In this document: piece by piece, positions 8,345-18,742 of the stretch
Numbering within the stretch: the stretch's first letter is position 1
Layout of the letters: the number at the start of each line of letters is the position of its first letter
NCBI RefSeq assembly: GCF_020524285.1
Contig: NZ_JAIVKX010000015.1
Coordinates: forward strand, 1-64,000
Source: Alloyangia pacifica
Lineage (GTDB): Bacteria; Pseudomonadota; Alphaproteobacteria; Rhodobacterales; Rhodobacteraceae
Length of the DNA: 64,000 nucleotides
Reading direction: 5' to 3'
Translations under genes and position numbers: made by a program
The notes under the pieces: generated by a model
Database searches by the model: none
What the model was told of the DNA's origin: nothing
What the model saw: the letters and a program-made list of their open reading frames with translations, nothing else

Positions 8345-8400
8345 TATCGTCCCGGGCCGCACCCGTCCTCCGCTCAGTCGGACGCGGCCCGGGACCGATA
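8345..8400 (+). promoter_or_regulatory. intercistronic stem-loop between fdsB and fdsA
   Basis: A 16-base arm (TATCGTCCCGGGCCGC, 8345-8360) pairs with 8384-8400 with one bulged C, leaving a 23-base loop. It sits in the 147-bp gap between the two subunit genes. There is no trailing T-run, so it is more likely an mRNA stability or expression-balancing hairpin, or a small intergenic repeat, than a terminator. Confidence 0.7.
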
Positions 8401-8456
8401 TCACCCGGCCGCCTTTGCTGTCTCGTTCACCACCCAGACCCTGGGAGCTGCCCGCC

Positions 8457-11225
8457 ATGGCTGACGGATCGAACATTCCCCAGACCGCCTTCATCCTCGA
8501 CGGTCAGGAGGTCACCGCACTCCCCGGCGAGACCATCTGGCAGGTCGCCAAACGGCTCGGCACCACCATCCCGCATCTTTGCCACAAGGACGCGCCGGGC
8601 TACCGGCCCGACGGCAACTGCCGCGCCTGCACGGTGGAGATCGACGGCGAGCGCACGCTGGCCGCCTCCTGCTGCCGCGCCCCCTCCGAGGGCATGAAGG
8701 TGACCACCGACAGCGCCCGCGCCAAGAAATCCCGCGAGATGGTGATGGAGCTCCTGCTCGCCGACCAGCCCGCGCACGACGACGCGCATGACCGCAGCTC
8801 GCACTTCTGGGACATGGCCGAGGCCACCGGCGTCACCGAGAGCCGCTTTCCGAAGCTGGAAGAGGCGCGCATCCCGCTGCTCGACGACAGCCATGTGGCG
8901 ATGAAGGTCAATCTCGACGCCTGCATCCAGTGCAACCTCTGCGTCCGCGCTTGCCGCGAGGTGCAGGTCAACGACGTGATCGGCATGGCGGATCGCGGGC
9001 ATGACGCCTTCCCGGTCTTCGACATGGACGATCCGATGGGCGACAGCTCCTGCGTGGCCTGCGGCGAATGCGTGCAGGCCTGCCCCACCGGCGCGCTGAT
9101 GCCCGCAACCGTGGTGGATGAGCAGCAGCACGGCGACAGCCGCGACTTCGACGAGGCAGCGCAATCGGTCTGCCCGTTCTGCGGTGTCGGCTGCCAGGTC
9201 TCGCTGAAGCTGAAGGACGGCAAGGTCAAATACCTCGAGGGGATCAACGGCCCCGCCAACGAGGGGCGGCTCTGCGTCAAGGGCCGCTTCGGCTTCGACT
9301 ACATCCACCACCCGCACCGGCTGACCAAACCTCTGATCCGTCTTGAGGGTGCTCCGAAGGGGCTGAACGTCGATCCGGCCAACCCGTTCACCCATTTCCG
9401 CGAAGCCTCTTGGGACGAGGCGATGGAGGTTGCCGCCAGCGGGCTGGCCAAGCTGCGGGATGCGGGCGGCGAGACGGTGGCGGGCTTCGGCTCGGCCAAA
9501 TGCACAAACGAAGAGGCTTACCTCTTCCAGAAGCTGATCCGTCAGGGCTTCGGCCACAACAACGTCGACCACTGCACGCGGCTGTGTCATGCGTCGTCGG
9601 TCTCGGCGCTGATGGAGAACGTCGGTTCGGGCGCGGTCTCGGCCACGTTCAACGAGATCGAGAACGCCGACGTGGCCATCGTCATCGGCGCCAACCCGAT
9701 CGAGAACCACCCGGTCGCCGCCACCTTCTTCAAGCAGTTCGCCAAGCGCGGCGGCAAACTCATCGTCATGGACCCGCGCGGCCATGCGCTGAAGCGTTTT
9801 GCCAGCCACATGGTGCAGTTCCGCCCCGGCGCCGACGTGCCGCTGCTCAACTCGATCATGTCGGTGATCGTCGAAGAAGGGCTCTACGATCAGGCCTATA
9901 TCGACAAGTTCACCGAGAACTGGGAGGCCGAGAAGCAGCACCTCGCCGGTTTCGCGCCCGAGACGCTTGAAGACCTGACCGGCATCGACGCCGCCATGGT
10001 GCGCGACGTGGCGCGGACCTTTGCGAAGGGCAAGGCGGGGCTGATCTTCTGGGGCATGGGGGTCAGCCAGCACATCCACGGCACCGACAACTCGCGCTGC
10101 CTGATCAGCCTCGCGCTGATGACCGGCAATGTCGGCAAGCCCGGCGCAGGCCTGCATCCGCTGCGCGGCCAGAACAATGTGCAGGGGGCCTCGGACGCGG
10201 GGCTCATCCCGATGTTCCTGCCCGACTACCAGGATGTGACCGACGACGGCGTGCGCTCGGCCTTCACCGAGATCTGGGGCAGCGGCGACTTCAGCGGCAA
10301 GAAGGGCCTCACGGTCACCGAGATCATGGATGCGGTGCACGAGGGCAGCATTCGCGGCATGTATATCCTCGGCGAGAACCCGGCGATGTCGGACCCCGAC
10401 GTGACCCACGCCCGCGATGCGCTGGCCAAGCTCGAGCATCTTGTTGTGCAGGACATTTTCCTCACCGAGACCGCCAACTACGCCGACGTGATCCTGCCCG
10501 CCGCTGCCTTCTACGAGAAGACCGGCACGGTCACCAACACCAACCGGCAGGTGCAGATGGGCCGCGCCGGGGCCACGCCGCCGGGCGAGGCGCGCGAGGA
10601 TTGGGCGATCACCGTGGAGCTGGCGCAGCGGCTGGGGCTGGGCTGGGACTACAGCCACCCCCGCGAGGTCTTCGCCGAGATGGCCCGCGGCATGCCCTCG
10701 CTCGACAATATCACCTGGGAGCGGCTGGAGCGCGAAGACGCGGTGACCTACCCGTCTCTGTCCCCCGAAGACCCCGGCCAACCCATCGTCTTCGCCGACG
10801 GCTTCCCGCGGGGCGGCGGCCGGGCACGCTTCACCCCCGCCTCGGTGATCCCGCCGGACGAGACGCCCGACGCCGACTACCCGATGATCCTGACCACCGG
10901 GCGGCAGCTCGAGCATTGGCACACCGGCTCGATGACCCGGCGCTCGAAGGTGCTCGACGCGGTCGAGCCCGGCGCGAACTGCTCGCTGCACCCATCGACC
11001 CTGCGCAAGCTCGGCGTGGAGCCCGGCGGCATGGTGAAGCTTCAGACCCGGCGCGGCGAGATCGAGGTCATGGCGCGGGCCGACCGCGCGGTGGCGCCGG
11101 ACATGGTGTTCCTGCCCTTCGCCTATGTCGAGGCGGCGGCGAACATCCTGACCAACCCGGCCATCGACCCCTACGGCAAGATCCCCGAGTTCAAGTTCTC
11201 GGCGGTGCGGGTGACGGCGGCGTAG
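8457..11225 (+). CDS. fdsA: formate dehydrogenase catalytic alpha subunit (cytosolic, NAD-linked)
   Basis: A 922-residue molybdo/tungsto-enzyme oxidising formate to CO2 and passing electrons to FdsB. An N-terminal 2Fe-2S domain has Cys at about 42, 54, 57 and 71. Two 4Fe-4S motifs follow (CIQCNLCVRAC near 162, CVACGECVQACP near 206). The bis-MGD domain starts with CPFCGVGC near 239. The metal ligand is Cys377 in the RLCHASS motif, followed by the catalytic His, so this is a non-selenium enzyme. There is no Tat signal, consistent with the cytosol. I chose the ATG at 8457 because it starts the 2Fe-2S domain (MADGSNIPQTAFILDG). A separate fdsD-like gene is not seen downstream. Confidence 0.95.
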   Translation: MADGSNIPQTAFILDGQEVTALPGETIWQVAKRLGTTIPHLCHKDAPGYRPDGNCRACTVEIDGERTLAASCCRAPSEGMKVTTDSARAKKSREMVMELLLADQPAHDDAHDRSSHFWDMAEATGVTESRFPKLEEARIPLLDDSHVAMKVNLDACIQCNLCVRACREVQVNDVIGMADRGHDAFPVFDMDDPMGDSSCVACGECVQACPTGALMPATVVDEQQHGDSRDFDEAAQSVCPFCGVGCQVSLKLKDGKVKYLEGINGPANEGRLCVKGRFGFDYIHHPHRLTKPLIRLEGAPKGLNVDPANPFTHFREASWDEAMEVAASGLAKLRDAGGETVAGFGSAKCTNEEAYLFQKLIRQGFGHNNVDHCTRLCHASSVSALMENVGSGAVSATFNEIENADVAIVIGANPIENHPVAATFFKQFAKRGGKLIVMDPRGHALKRFASHMVQFRPGADVPLLNSIMSVIVEEGLYDQAYIDKFTENWEAEKQHLAGFAPETLEDLTGIDAAMVRDVARTFAKGKAGLIFWGMGVSQHIHGTDNSRCLISLALMTGNVGKPGAGLHPLRGQNNVQGASDAGLIPMFLPDYQDVTDDGVRSAFTEIWGSGDFSGKKGLTVTEIMDAVHEGSIRGMYILGENPAMSDPDVTHARDALAKLEHLVVQDIFLTETANYADVILPAAAFYEKTGTVTNTNRQVQMGRAGATPPGEAREDWAITVELAQRLGLGWDYSHPREVFAEMARGMPSLDNITWERLEREDAVTYPSLSPEDPGQPIVFADGFPRGGGRARFTPASVIPPDETPDADYPMILTTGRQLEHWHTGSMTRRSKVLDAVEPGANCSLHPSTLRKLGVEPGGMVKLQTRRGEIEVMARADRAVAPDMVFLPFAYVEAAANILTNPAIDPYGKIPEFKFSAVRVTAA

Positions 11226-11274
11226 AGCGCGAGAGACCGTCCGGACTGAAGGCGAAGTCGCCGGGCGGGCGGTC

Positions 11275-11298
11275 GTTCATCGGGCGAGCCCGATGAAC
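11275..11298. terminator. palindrome between convergent fdsA and histidine kinase genes
   Basis: GTTCATCGGGC pairs perfectly with GCCCGATGAAC around a two-base centre. It lies 50 bases past the fdsA stop and 57 bases past the end of the convergent kinase gene, a natural place for a bidirectional terminator, but neither strand shows a strong T-run. Confidence 0.5.
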
Positions 11299-11354
11299 GG
11301 CGCCATCCTCGTTGGCTGGTGCTCACTCGGCTTTCGCCGCACGGATGCGCACCC

Positions 11355-13319
11355 TCAGCCCGCCTCCGGCAGCCAGACGGTGAACACCGCCCCACCTTCC
11401 GGCGCATTGGCGGCGGTGATCAGCCCGCCCGCCCGCTGCACGATGCTCTGCGAGATCGACAGGCCCAGCCCGGTGCCCTCGCCGCGGCGGGTGGTAAAGA
11501 AGGGGTCGAAGAGCGCGGGCAGGTTCTCGGGCGCGATCCCGGGCCCGGTATCGCGGACCTCCAGCGCCACGCCCGGCACGCCCTCCCGCGCCTCTTCGGT
11601 CAGCGCCAGCGACAAGTGCCCCGCCTCTCCCATCGCCTGCGCCGCGTTGAGGATGAGGTTGATCACCACCTGCTGCATCTCGCCCGCGTCGATGGCCACC
11701 TGCGGCAGCGCGGGCAAGGCGGTCTCGACCTCGATTGCGCCCTTGCTCAGCGCGTGTTCGACCAGCAGCAGCGAGTCCTCGACCAGCGGCGCAAGGTCCA
11801 CCGTCTCGCCGCAATCCGAGAACTCGGCGGGCCGGGCGAATTTCAGCAGCTTGCCGACGATGGCCTCCATGCGCATGATCTGCCGGTCGATCAGCGACAG
11901 CTCGGTCTCCACCCGGCCTGCCTCCTCGCCCAGCTCCATGCGGATCACCTCGACGTTGCCCTGGATCACCGCCATCGGGTTGTTGATCTCATGCGCCACC
12001 CCGGCGGTGATCTCGCCGATCGAGGCGAGCTTCTCGCTCATCACCAGCTGGCGGTAAGTCTCCTCCAGCTTGGCGTTGGCCTCGCGCAGCTCGGCGGTGC
12101 GCACGTCGACCCGGTCCTCGAGCTCCTCGGCCCAGGCCCGCAGCTTCAGGTCGCGGTCCTGCACCTGATCGAGCAGCCCGTCGAGATGCGCCGCCACCTG
12201 GCCGATCTCGTCTGGCCCCACCGGGCCGATGCGCGCCGCGAGGTTGCCGCGCCCGACCCGCCGCATGGTCTGGGTCATCCGCTCGAGCGGCGCGAAGATG
12301 CCCTTGGCCATCCACAGGAAAACCGGCACCGAGAGCACCAGGACCGCCGCGAAGGCCGCCATCATCCACAGGTAGGCGGCGCGCTTGGCCTCGGCGAAGG
12401 GCGCCTCTAGGAAGCCGACGTAGAGCATCCCGACCCGCTTGCCGAAACTGTCGGCCAGCGGCAGGTAGCCCGAGATGTACCAGTCGTTGACCACGAAAGC
12501 GCGGTCGAGCCAGGTTTGCCCCTCGCCCAGCACCGCCTGCCGCACCGAGGCCGAGACCCGCGTGCCGAGCGCCCGCACATCCTCGAACAGCCGCACATTG
12601 GTCGAGATGCGCACGTCGTCGAGGAAGAGCGTCGCCGTGCCCTGCCGCGTGCCGCCGGTCACCGGGTTGAGGTAGACCAGCGCATTGATCGCGTCGATGA
12701 ATCCGAGGTTGCTGTTAAGCAGCACGCCCCCGACCAGCACCCCCTCGTGCCCCGGAAGGCGCACCGGGCTGGCGGCATGCACGACCATGCCGCGGTCCTC
12801 CACCCGGCGGTCGGTGGGCACGGCGGCCTGTGTCTCGATCAGGTCGATCCGTGCACGGGCGGCAAGGTTGCGCGGCAACGCCTTCAGCGTCTCGGCCGGG
12901 AAGATGTCGATTGCCGTGCGTGTCTTTCCCTCTGCGGCGGCGGCGATCACCGGCCAGTCGGCGGCGGCCTCCGGCAGCTCGGAGGCGGGCAGGTAGTAGA
13001 GGAAATCCAGCAGCAGCTCGGAGCGCTTGTTGAGCAGGAACTGCCGGTCCGGCACGCCCTCGGCAAACGCCTCGGCAAAGTCCAGCGAGCCGGCCACCCC
13101 CGACAGCTCCTCGCCGGTGCGGGTCATCAGCTGCGACAGGTATTGCTCGGCGATGCGCAGATCGCTCTGCACGTTGGCGGCGAGAACCTTGTCGTAGTCC
13201 TCGGTCCAGCGGGTCATGCCGAGCAGCAAGAGCAGCGGCATCAGCACGACCAGCGGCGCAAGCGCAAGGATCAGCAGGCGCAGGCGGACAGAGATCATCG
13301 GGCGGGTCTTGGCTTTCAT
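11355..13319 (-). CDS. membrane-bound sensor histidine kinase with periplasmic Cache-like domain
   Basis: A 654-residue kinase. A first membrane helix (about 10-35) and a second (about 325-348) bracket a roughly 285-residue extracytoplasmic sensor domain of Cache-like appearance. HAMP follows (IFAPLERM... near 350-400), then a coiled coil, then HisKA with the phospho-acceptor His443 in EITAGVAHEINNPMA, and an HATPase with N-, G1- and G2-boxes (NLILNAAQAM, DTGPGIAPENL, GEGTGLGLSIS). No receiver domain or response regulator is adjacent. The likely partner is the regulator gene at 26721, the only one in the island. The ligand may be formate or a related small molecule; that is inference. Confidence 0.9.
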   Translation of the reverse strand: MKAKTRPMISVRLRLLILALAPLVVLMPLLLLLGMTRWTEDYDKVLAANVQSDLRIAEQYLSQLMTRTGEELSGVAGSLDFAEAFAEGVPDRQFLLNKRSELLLDFLYYLPASELPEAAADWPVIAAAAEGKTRTAIDIFPAETLKALPRNLAARARIDLIETQAAVPTDRRVEDRGMVVHAASPVRLPGHEGVLVGGVLLNSNLGFIDAINALVYLNPVTGGTRQGTATLFLDDVRISTNVRLFEDVRALGTRVSASVRQAVLGEGQTWLDRAFVVNDWYISGYLPLADSFGKRVGMLYVGFLEAPFAEAKRAAYLWMMAAFAAVLVLSVPVFLWMAKGIFAPLERMTQTMRRVGRGNLAARIGPVGPDEIGQVAAHLDGLLDQVQDRDLKLRAWAEELEDRVDVRTAELREANAKLEETYRQLVMSEKLASIGEITAGVAHEINNPMAVIQGNVEVIRMELGEEAGRVETELSLIDRQIMRMEAIVGKLLKFARPAEFSDCGETVDLAPLVEDSLLLVEHALSKGAIEVETALPALPQVAIDAGEMQQVVINLILNAAQAMGEAGHLSLALTEEAREGVPGVALEVRDTGPGIAPENLPALFDPFFTTRRGEGTGLGLSISQSIVQRAGGLITAANAPEGGAVFTVWLPEAG

Positions 13320-13402
13320 GTCGGGGGGAGCCTAGCACGGCCCCCTGCCCGCGGTCAGTCCGGATCGTCAGTTACCAGCGGCGGGCCGGATCAGCGCCAG
13401 CC

Positions 13403-13900
13403 TCAGTGGTGGTGATCATGCGGCTCGTCGAGCGAGCCGTGGATGGCGAATTGCTCGAGTCCCGCGTCGCTGGCCTCGATCACCCGGTAGCTCTCGCGCA
13501 CCCCGGCGTCGGTCAGCTCGCGGGCCACGGTGAGCAGCGTGTTGGCCGGGTGGTCGTCGCAAAGCTCGACCATCTGCGCCAGCTCCTCGGCCGCCACCGG
13601 ACGCGCGGCCTCGACCGAGGGCGCGCCATAATAGGTCACGAAATGCTCGGCCAGGAGGTCGGTCAGCGCCTGCAGCTCCGCCGGTTCTACGTTGGTCACC
13701 GCGACGAAGGTCACCCGCCCGAAGGTCTCGAGTCCGAGCCAGCCGTTGGCAAAGGCCTGCCGCGGCTTGCCGGTGAGGTCGCCCTCGGTCCAGTTGGAGA
13801 ACTCGAAGCCGCCCGAGATGCACCACTCGCCGGTGCGCGCGGGCGAGGCGAAGACGCGGGTGTCGCTCTCGTCGAAATGGATGGCGCGGGCGAGCTTCAT
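13403..13900 (-). CDS. DUF6505-like formate dehydrogenase-associated protein
   Basis: A 165-residue protein beginning MKLARAIHFDESDTRVF and ending in a His-rich tail (EPHDHHH) that could bind a metal. Mid-protein features are GEWCISGGFEFSNW and TFVAVTNVEPAELQALTDLLAEHFV. I believe it corresponds to the DUF6505 family of Rhodobacteraceae; the function is unknown. I chose the ATG at 13900 because it overlaps the stop of the upstream ligase-like gene (ATGA), making it the last gene of a five-gene minus-strand operon. Confidence 0.75.
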   Translation of the reverse strand: MKLARAIHFDESDTRVFASPARTGEWCISGGFEFSNWTEGDLTGKPRQAFANGWLGLETFGRVTFVAVTNVEPAELQALTDLLAEHFVTYYGAPSVEAARPVAAEELAQMVELCDDHPANTLLTVARELTDAGVRESYRVIEASDAGLEQFAIHGSLDEPHDHHH

Positions 13901-14603
13901 GGTGCGGGCTCCAGCAGGGTGGTGAGCGGAATGAGGTGGGTGGTCTCGCCGTCGCGCAGCAGCATGCCGAAGTCCTCGTCGACGCCGAGGAAGGTGCCGG
14001 AAAGCCCGTTTTGCGTGACCTCCTCGCCCATATCCTGCGCCAGGGCGCGCCACTCGGTGTGCAGCGCGCGGCTGCCCTCGCTCTCCCAGCGGTTGACCCA
14101 GTTCAGCGTGTGCCGCGCCCAGGCTTCCAGCAGCGCGGGCGGCTGCACCTCGGCGCAGCCCTCGGCGAAGAGCGAGGTCTGGTCGGGCGTGTCGCCGGGG
14201 CGGTCGCTGCTCGGGATCAGCGGCAGGGTGAAGCCGATGACCAGCCAGTCCGGCACCTGCGCCGGATCGGTGGTCGCGGCCATGCAGCGGAAGCGCCCGC
14301 AGGAGGCACCGTTGACCCGGATGCCGCCATCCCAGTCGAGATGCACGGCAACCTCCGGCGGAGCCATGACACCAAGCGCGTTCTGGAAGCCGACGCCGCA
14401 GAGCGGCAGCATCGCCATCGCCTGCGCCAACGGCACCTCGGGGGCGAAGACCAGCGCCCCCTGAAGCACATCTGCGGTGACGCGATAGGCCACCAGCCCG
14501 GCATCGCAGCCCAGAAGGGCGCGCTGACAAGCGTAGTCGAAGGCATCGGTGGTCACCTCCTCGCCCCAGAGAAGGGGCGGGAAGGCCAGCTCTTCGGTGG
14601 TGC

Positions 14604-14607
<4 letters not shown>
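13897..14607 (-). CDS. biotin/lipoate-protein-ligase-like protein (DUF4444-type)
   Basis: A 236-residue protein related to the BPL_LplA_LipB fold, seen as LVAYRVTADVLQGALVFAPEVPLAQAM near the N-terminus, VHLDWDGGIRVNGASCGRFRC near 88-108 and WLVIGFTLPLIP near 120-131. The C-terminal 55 residues resemble DUF4444 (LSGTFLGVDEDFGMLLRDG). The canonical Gly-rich ATP loop of biotin ligases is weak, so it may not be a classical ligase. Its ends overlap both neighbours by four bases. The attached group or target is unknown, but the conserved position beside Mrp and ferredoxin genes suggests a role in maturing the formate dehydrogenases. Confidence 0.8.
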
Positions 14608-15668
<1,061 letters not shown>

Positions 15669-15671
15669 GGT

Positions 15672-15863
15672 TTACTCCTGTCCCTTGATCTCGCCCGTGA
15701 CCTCATGGGTCAGGCCAAGTTCCTCGATGGTGACCACGGCCTTCACGGCAAAGGTCTTCCCGGCGGTGTCATTGCCGCGCATGGCCTCCTCGATGGCCTG
15801 CTGCGAGGTGACGCCCACCTGCTTGAGGAACTTGCGCATGGACATGTTGAAATCGTCGCTCAT
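15672..15863 (-). CDS. DUF6494 family small protein
   Basis: A 63-residue protein, MSDDFNMSMRKFLKQVG at the start and HEVTGEIKGQE at the end. It matches my recollection of DUF6494, short proteins encoded beside Mrp-type ATPases in alphaproteobacteria. The pattern is helix-helix-strand-strand with no Cys and no membrane segment. The stop is three bases from the mrp TTG start, so the two are translationally linked. The function is unknown; a small adaptor of the Mrp carrier is a reasonable guess. Confidence 0.75.
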   Translation of the reverse strand: MSDDFNMSMRKFLKQVGVTSQQAIEEAMRGNDTAGKTFAVKAVVTIEELGLTHEVTGEIKGQE

Positions 15864-15887
15864 ATTGGCCTCCCTGTGACTCTGCGG

Positions 15888-17834
15888 TCAGTGATCCCGC
15901 CGCTTGCTGAGGTAGTCGTCCGTGGTCCGGGGCCGCGGGCGCTCGCCTGCAGCAAACGGGTTGTCCTTGGCATGGTACTGCGCATTCACCCGGCAGTCGT
16001 CACACATCTGGATCATCCGCAGCTTGTCGCCGTCGAACATGGGATGGGACTGAAGCTTTTCGGTGATCCGGTCAATGGTCGACTTCACCCCGAAGAGCGA
16101 GCCGCACTCGACGCAGGCAAAGGGCTCCTCCTCGTTGACCACGCGCTGCTCGAGCGCCTCTTCTGTCAGCAGCAGGCGCGGCTCGTAGGTAATCGCGTCC
16201 TCGGGGCAGACGTTGGCGCAGAGCCCGCACTGCAGGCAGGCGTCCTCCTGGAAGCGCAGCTGCGGCAGGTCGGGGTTGTCGCCGAGCGCGCCCGATGGGC
16301 AGAGCGAGACACACGACAGGCACAGCGTGCAGGCGTCGGTGTCGACCAGCACGGCGCCATAGGGCGCGCCCTCAGGCAGCGGCAGGCTCTCGGCGCCGGG
16401 GTGCAGCGCCTTCGCCGCCTGGCGGGTGATCTGGCGGCGGGTGCCCATCGGGCGCACCGGGGTGGCGACCGGGGCCGGGGCCTCCTCGGCGTAGAGCGCG
16501 GCGGACATGGCATCGGGATCCGGGGTCTCGAGCAGCGTGACTTTTCCGCCGCCACTGATCGCATCCGACAGCGCCACCTGCGCCTGCAGCGCCGGCAGAT
16601 CGGCGCCCGGACCAGGCAGCACCGTGACCGAGGCAAATCCGGCGGCAAGCGCCGCGACGGTCTCGGCATGGCCAAAGGCGCCGATGGCGCGGATTTCCAG
16701 CGGCACCACGTCGGCGGGCAGACCGTCGCCGTGGCGTGCCGAAAGCCGGATCATCTCGGCTCCGTGAGCGTCATGCACCAGCAGGCGCGGCGCATGGCCC
16801 CCGGCATCGAGGAACGCCTTCGCCAGCGTCTGCACCCGGCGCATGGTCAGGTCCACCGGCGGCGCATCGTAGCTGATCGCCCCCGAGGGGCAGGCCGAGG
16901 AACAGGCGCCGCAGCCGGCGCAGATCATCGGGTCGACCGTCACATGTTCACCGTCGGGCGAGATCGCTCCGGTCGGGCAGAGGTCGAGGCAGTTGGTGCA
17001 GCCGGTCTGGCCAGCGCGCGAATGGGCGCAGAGCAGCGACTCCAGCCGCACGTAGAGCGGCTTCTCGAAGGTGCCGACCAGATGCGACGCGGCCATGACC
17101 GCCGCGGCCACTGCCTGCAGGCGGCCGGGATCGGCGCGCAGGTAGCCCTCGCGCTTCTCGTGCGCCGGGAACAGCGGCGGCTCGCGGCGCAGGTCGAGGA
17201 TGACATCGCACTGCGACACGCCGCCGTCGCGCGGCTCGGTCAGGGTGAAGGCGCCGCGCCCGCCGGGCTCGACCTGGCGCAGCGCGTCGATGGTCACCTT
17301 GAACTGCCCGAGCGCGCCCTGCGCCTTGCGCAGCCGCCCGGTGATTACGTCATAGGCGCGGGTGTCGGGCAGGTCTTGCGTGCCCTCGAGCAGCACCGTC
17401 ACGCCAAGGTGCGGCGCCAGTTGCTCGGCCGCCTCAAGTGCAACCTCTGGCGCGCCAAGGATCAGGCACAGCCCCTCGGAAATGACATCGAGGGTCTTCT
17501 CCGGCGCAGCAGGCAGCATCGCCTCGGCGGCGAGGGCGGACATTTTGGGTAGTTTGGGCGCGGGGTCGGCGCTCCAGCCGGCCCGGTCGCGCAGGTCGAG
17601 CAGCGGTGCGGGCTCGACCTCGAGCTCCTCGGCCAGCGCCTCGAAGGTGCGGCTCTCCTGGGTACAGCAAAGGACAACATTCCCCTGCGTCAATCCCTTC
17701 GCCGCGCGCTCGATCTGGCTGGTGCAGAGCGCTTTGCAGGGCGGCGTGACCTCGAATCCGGTGGCCTCGGACAGGGCCTCGGCATCGATGGACTGCGTGC
17801 CCATACAATCGCATGTTATCAAGGTCTTGGTCAT
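15888..17834 (-). CDS. multi-cluster 4Fe-4S ferredoxin-domain protein
   Basis: A 648-residue soluble protein with two pairs of ferredoxin motifs: CTNCLDLCP and CAGCGACSSACP near 280-320, and CTLCLSCVSLCP and CLQCGLCANVCP near 505-550. Further Cys pairs lie at the N-terminus (CDCMG, CKALC) and C-terminus (CVECG, CDDC). This predicts about four 4Fe-4S clusters and perhaps additional metal sites. I chose the ATG at 17834 because an AGGAAGG site precedes it. It heads the minus-strand accessory operon and faces the periplasmic formate dehydrogenase operon across a 344-bp gap. The role is probably electron transfer linked to formate oxidation; the partner is unknown. Confidence 0.85.
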   Translation of the reverse strand: MTKTLITCDCMGTQSIDAEALSEATGFEVTPPCKALCTSQIERAAKGLTQGNVVLCCTQESRTFEALAEELEVEPAPLLDLRDRAGWSADPAPKLPKMSALAAEAMLPAAPEKTLDVISEGLCLILGAPEVALEAAEQLAPHLGVTVLLEGTQDLPDTRAYDVITGRLRKAQGALGQFKVTIDALRQVEPGGRGAFTLTEPRDGGVSQCDVILDLRREPPLFPAHEKREGYLRADPGRLQAVAAAVMAASHLVGTFEKPLYVRLESLLCAHSRAGQTGCTNCLDLCPTGAISPDGEHVTVDPMICAGCGACSSACPSGAISYDAPPVDLTMRRVQTLAKAFLDAGGHAPRLLVHDAHGAEMIRLSARHGDGLPADVVPLEIRAIGAFGHAETVAALAAGFASVTVLPGPGADLPALQAQVALSDAISGGGKVTLLETPDPDAMSAALYAEEAPAPVATPVRPMGTRRQITRQAAKALHPGAESLPLPEGAPYGAVLVDTDACTLCLSCVSLCPSGALGDNPDLPQLRFQEDACLQCGLCANVCPEDAITYEPRLLLTEEALEQRVVNEEEPFACVECGSLFGVKSTIDRITEKLQSHPMFDGDKLRMIQMCDDCRVNAQYHAKDNPFAAGERPRPRTTDDYLSKRRDH

Positions 17835-18178
17835 AGTTTCCTTCCTGGCCAACGGCCCCGGACCGGTCCGTTTTGCGCTCGGTTAGGGGCGTAGCTAGCC
17901 CCGATTCGCCCTCACCGACAACTCAATTCCTCGGGCGGAAACCCGCCGAACACCGGGCCGCGATGCCTGCCGCGCCGGGGGTGATTCGCATGCCGCACTG
18001 CGGCACCTTTCCAGAGCAAAAAACTCGGATTGGACAGTTTGACCCTGCCGCATTTTTGCCCCCTCGGCGACTACCCAAAATGTCCCGCATCGGCCCCTGA
18101 ATACCGCGGTGCACAAATTGGCCCTTCCCCGAAGCGCTCTACTTGTTTCAATCACGGTGGGAGGAAGGATACATCAAC
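17835..18178. promoter_or_regulatory. divergent control region between ferredoxin operon and formate dehydrogenase operon
   Basis: This 344-bp gap has no supported gene and must hold promoters for both flanking operons. Visible symmetry includes GGACCGGTCC near 17862-17871 and TGCCGC/GCGGCA at 17991-18005 with a three-base centre. An AT-richer stretch near 18010-18060 precedes the plus-strand genes. I see no convincing FNR box or sigma-54 -24/-12 pair. Confidence 0.5.
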
Positions 18179-18742
18179 GTGACAGGTCATCCGAGCAACG
18201 ATCAATTCATGCCCGTGGGCGTCGTGCTGCGGCGCACCCCCGGCGTCACCCGTTGGGCCAAGTGGGCCTGGCGGGCCGTTGCCGTGCTGCCCGGCGCCGG
18301 CCCCGCCGACTGGCGCGAGCTGCGCCGCGAGGGCGAAACGATCGAATATCACGCCGCCACCGTCTCGCTGGAACTCTACCGCGCCGAGACCGAGGCCTAC
18401 CTGCACGGCATCACCGCCCGCGAACCCAGCGTCTATGTGGTCATGCGCAAGACCCTCGGCGAGCATCCCTTCGAGATCGTGCTGGTCACCGCCTCGCCCT
18501 ACGAGGCGCAGGACTATTGCGACAGCGGCGAGGACATCGTCGAGAAGGTCCCGATGCCCGCCGGGCTGCTCGCCTGGGTCGGCGATTTCGTGGAACGTCA
18601 TCATGAAGAAGAAGAATTCGTGAAACGTCGCCGCGATCGTGCAAGGGTGGACGGCAAGCAGGACGGCATCGGCGACCCGCGCATCTCGACCACGGCGGAT
18701 GTCTACGCCTCGCCCGCCCTGAAGAGAGGGAGGCTGCAATGA
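18179..18742 (+). CDS. DUF3305 domain protein
   Basis: A 187-residue protein recognised as DUF3305, found upstream of formate dehydrogenase genes in many proteobacteria. Recognisable segments are FMPVGVVLRRTPGVTRWAKW, YHAATVSLELYRAETEAYLH and VLVTASPYEAQDYCDSGED. The C-terminus is a charged, His/Glu-rich and then basic linker. I chose the GTG at 18179 because GAGGAAGG lies ten bases upstream; the alternative TTG at 18143 has no such site. The stop overlaps the DUF3306 start by four bases. The function is unknown. Confidence 0.85.
   Translation: MTGHPSNDQFMPVGVVLRRTPGVTRWAKWAWRAVAVLPGAGPADWRELRREGETIEYHAATVSLELYRAETEAYLHGITAREPSVYVVMRKTLGEHPFEIVLVTASPYEAQDYCDSGEDIVEKVPMPAGLLAWVGDFVERHHEEEEFVKRRRDRARVDGKQDGIGDPRISTTADVYASPALKRGRLQ

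Noticed and set aside
8306-8464. Possible 52-residue ORF between fdsB and fdsA, overlapping the fdsB stop
   Set aside because: Composition is Ala/Pro/Ser-rich low complexity, it overlaps the stem-loop and the fdsA start, and it resembles no protein family I know.
17835-18178. FNR box or sigma-54 promoter before the formate dehydrogenase operon
   Set aside because: No TTGAT-N4-ATCAA or GG-N10-GC pair of adequate quality was seen.
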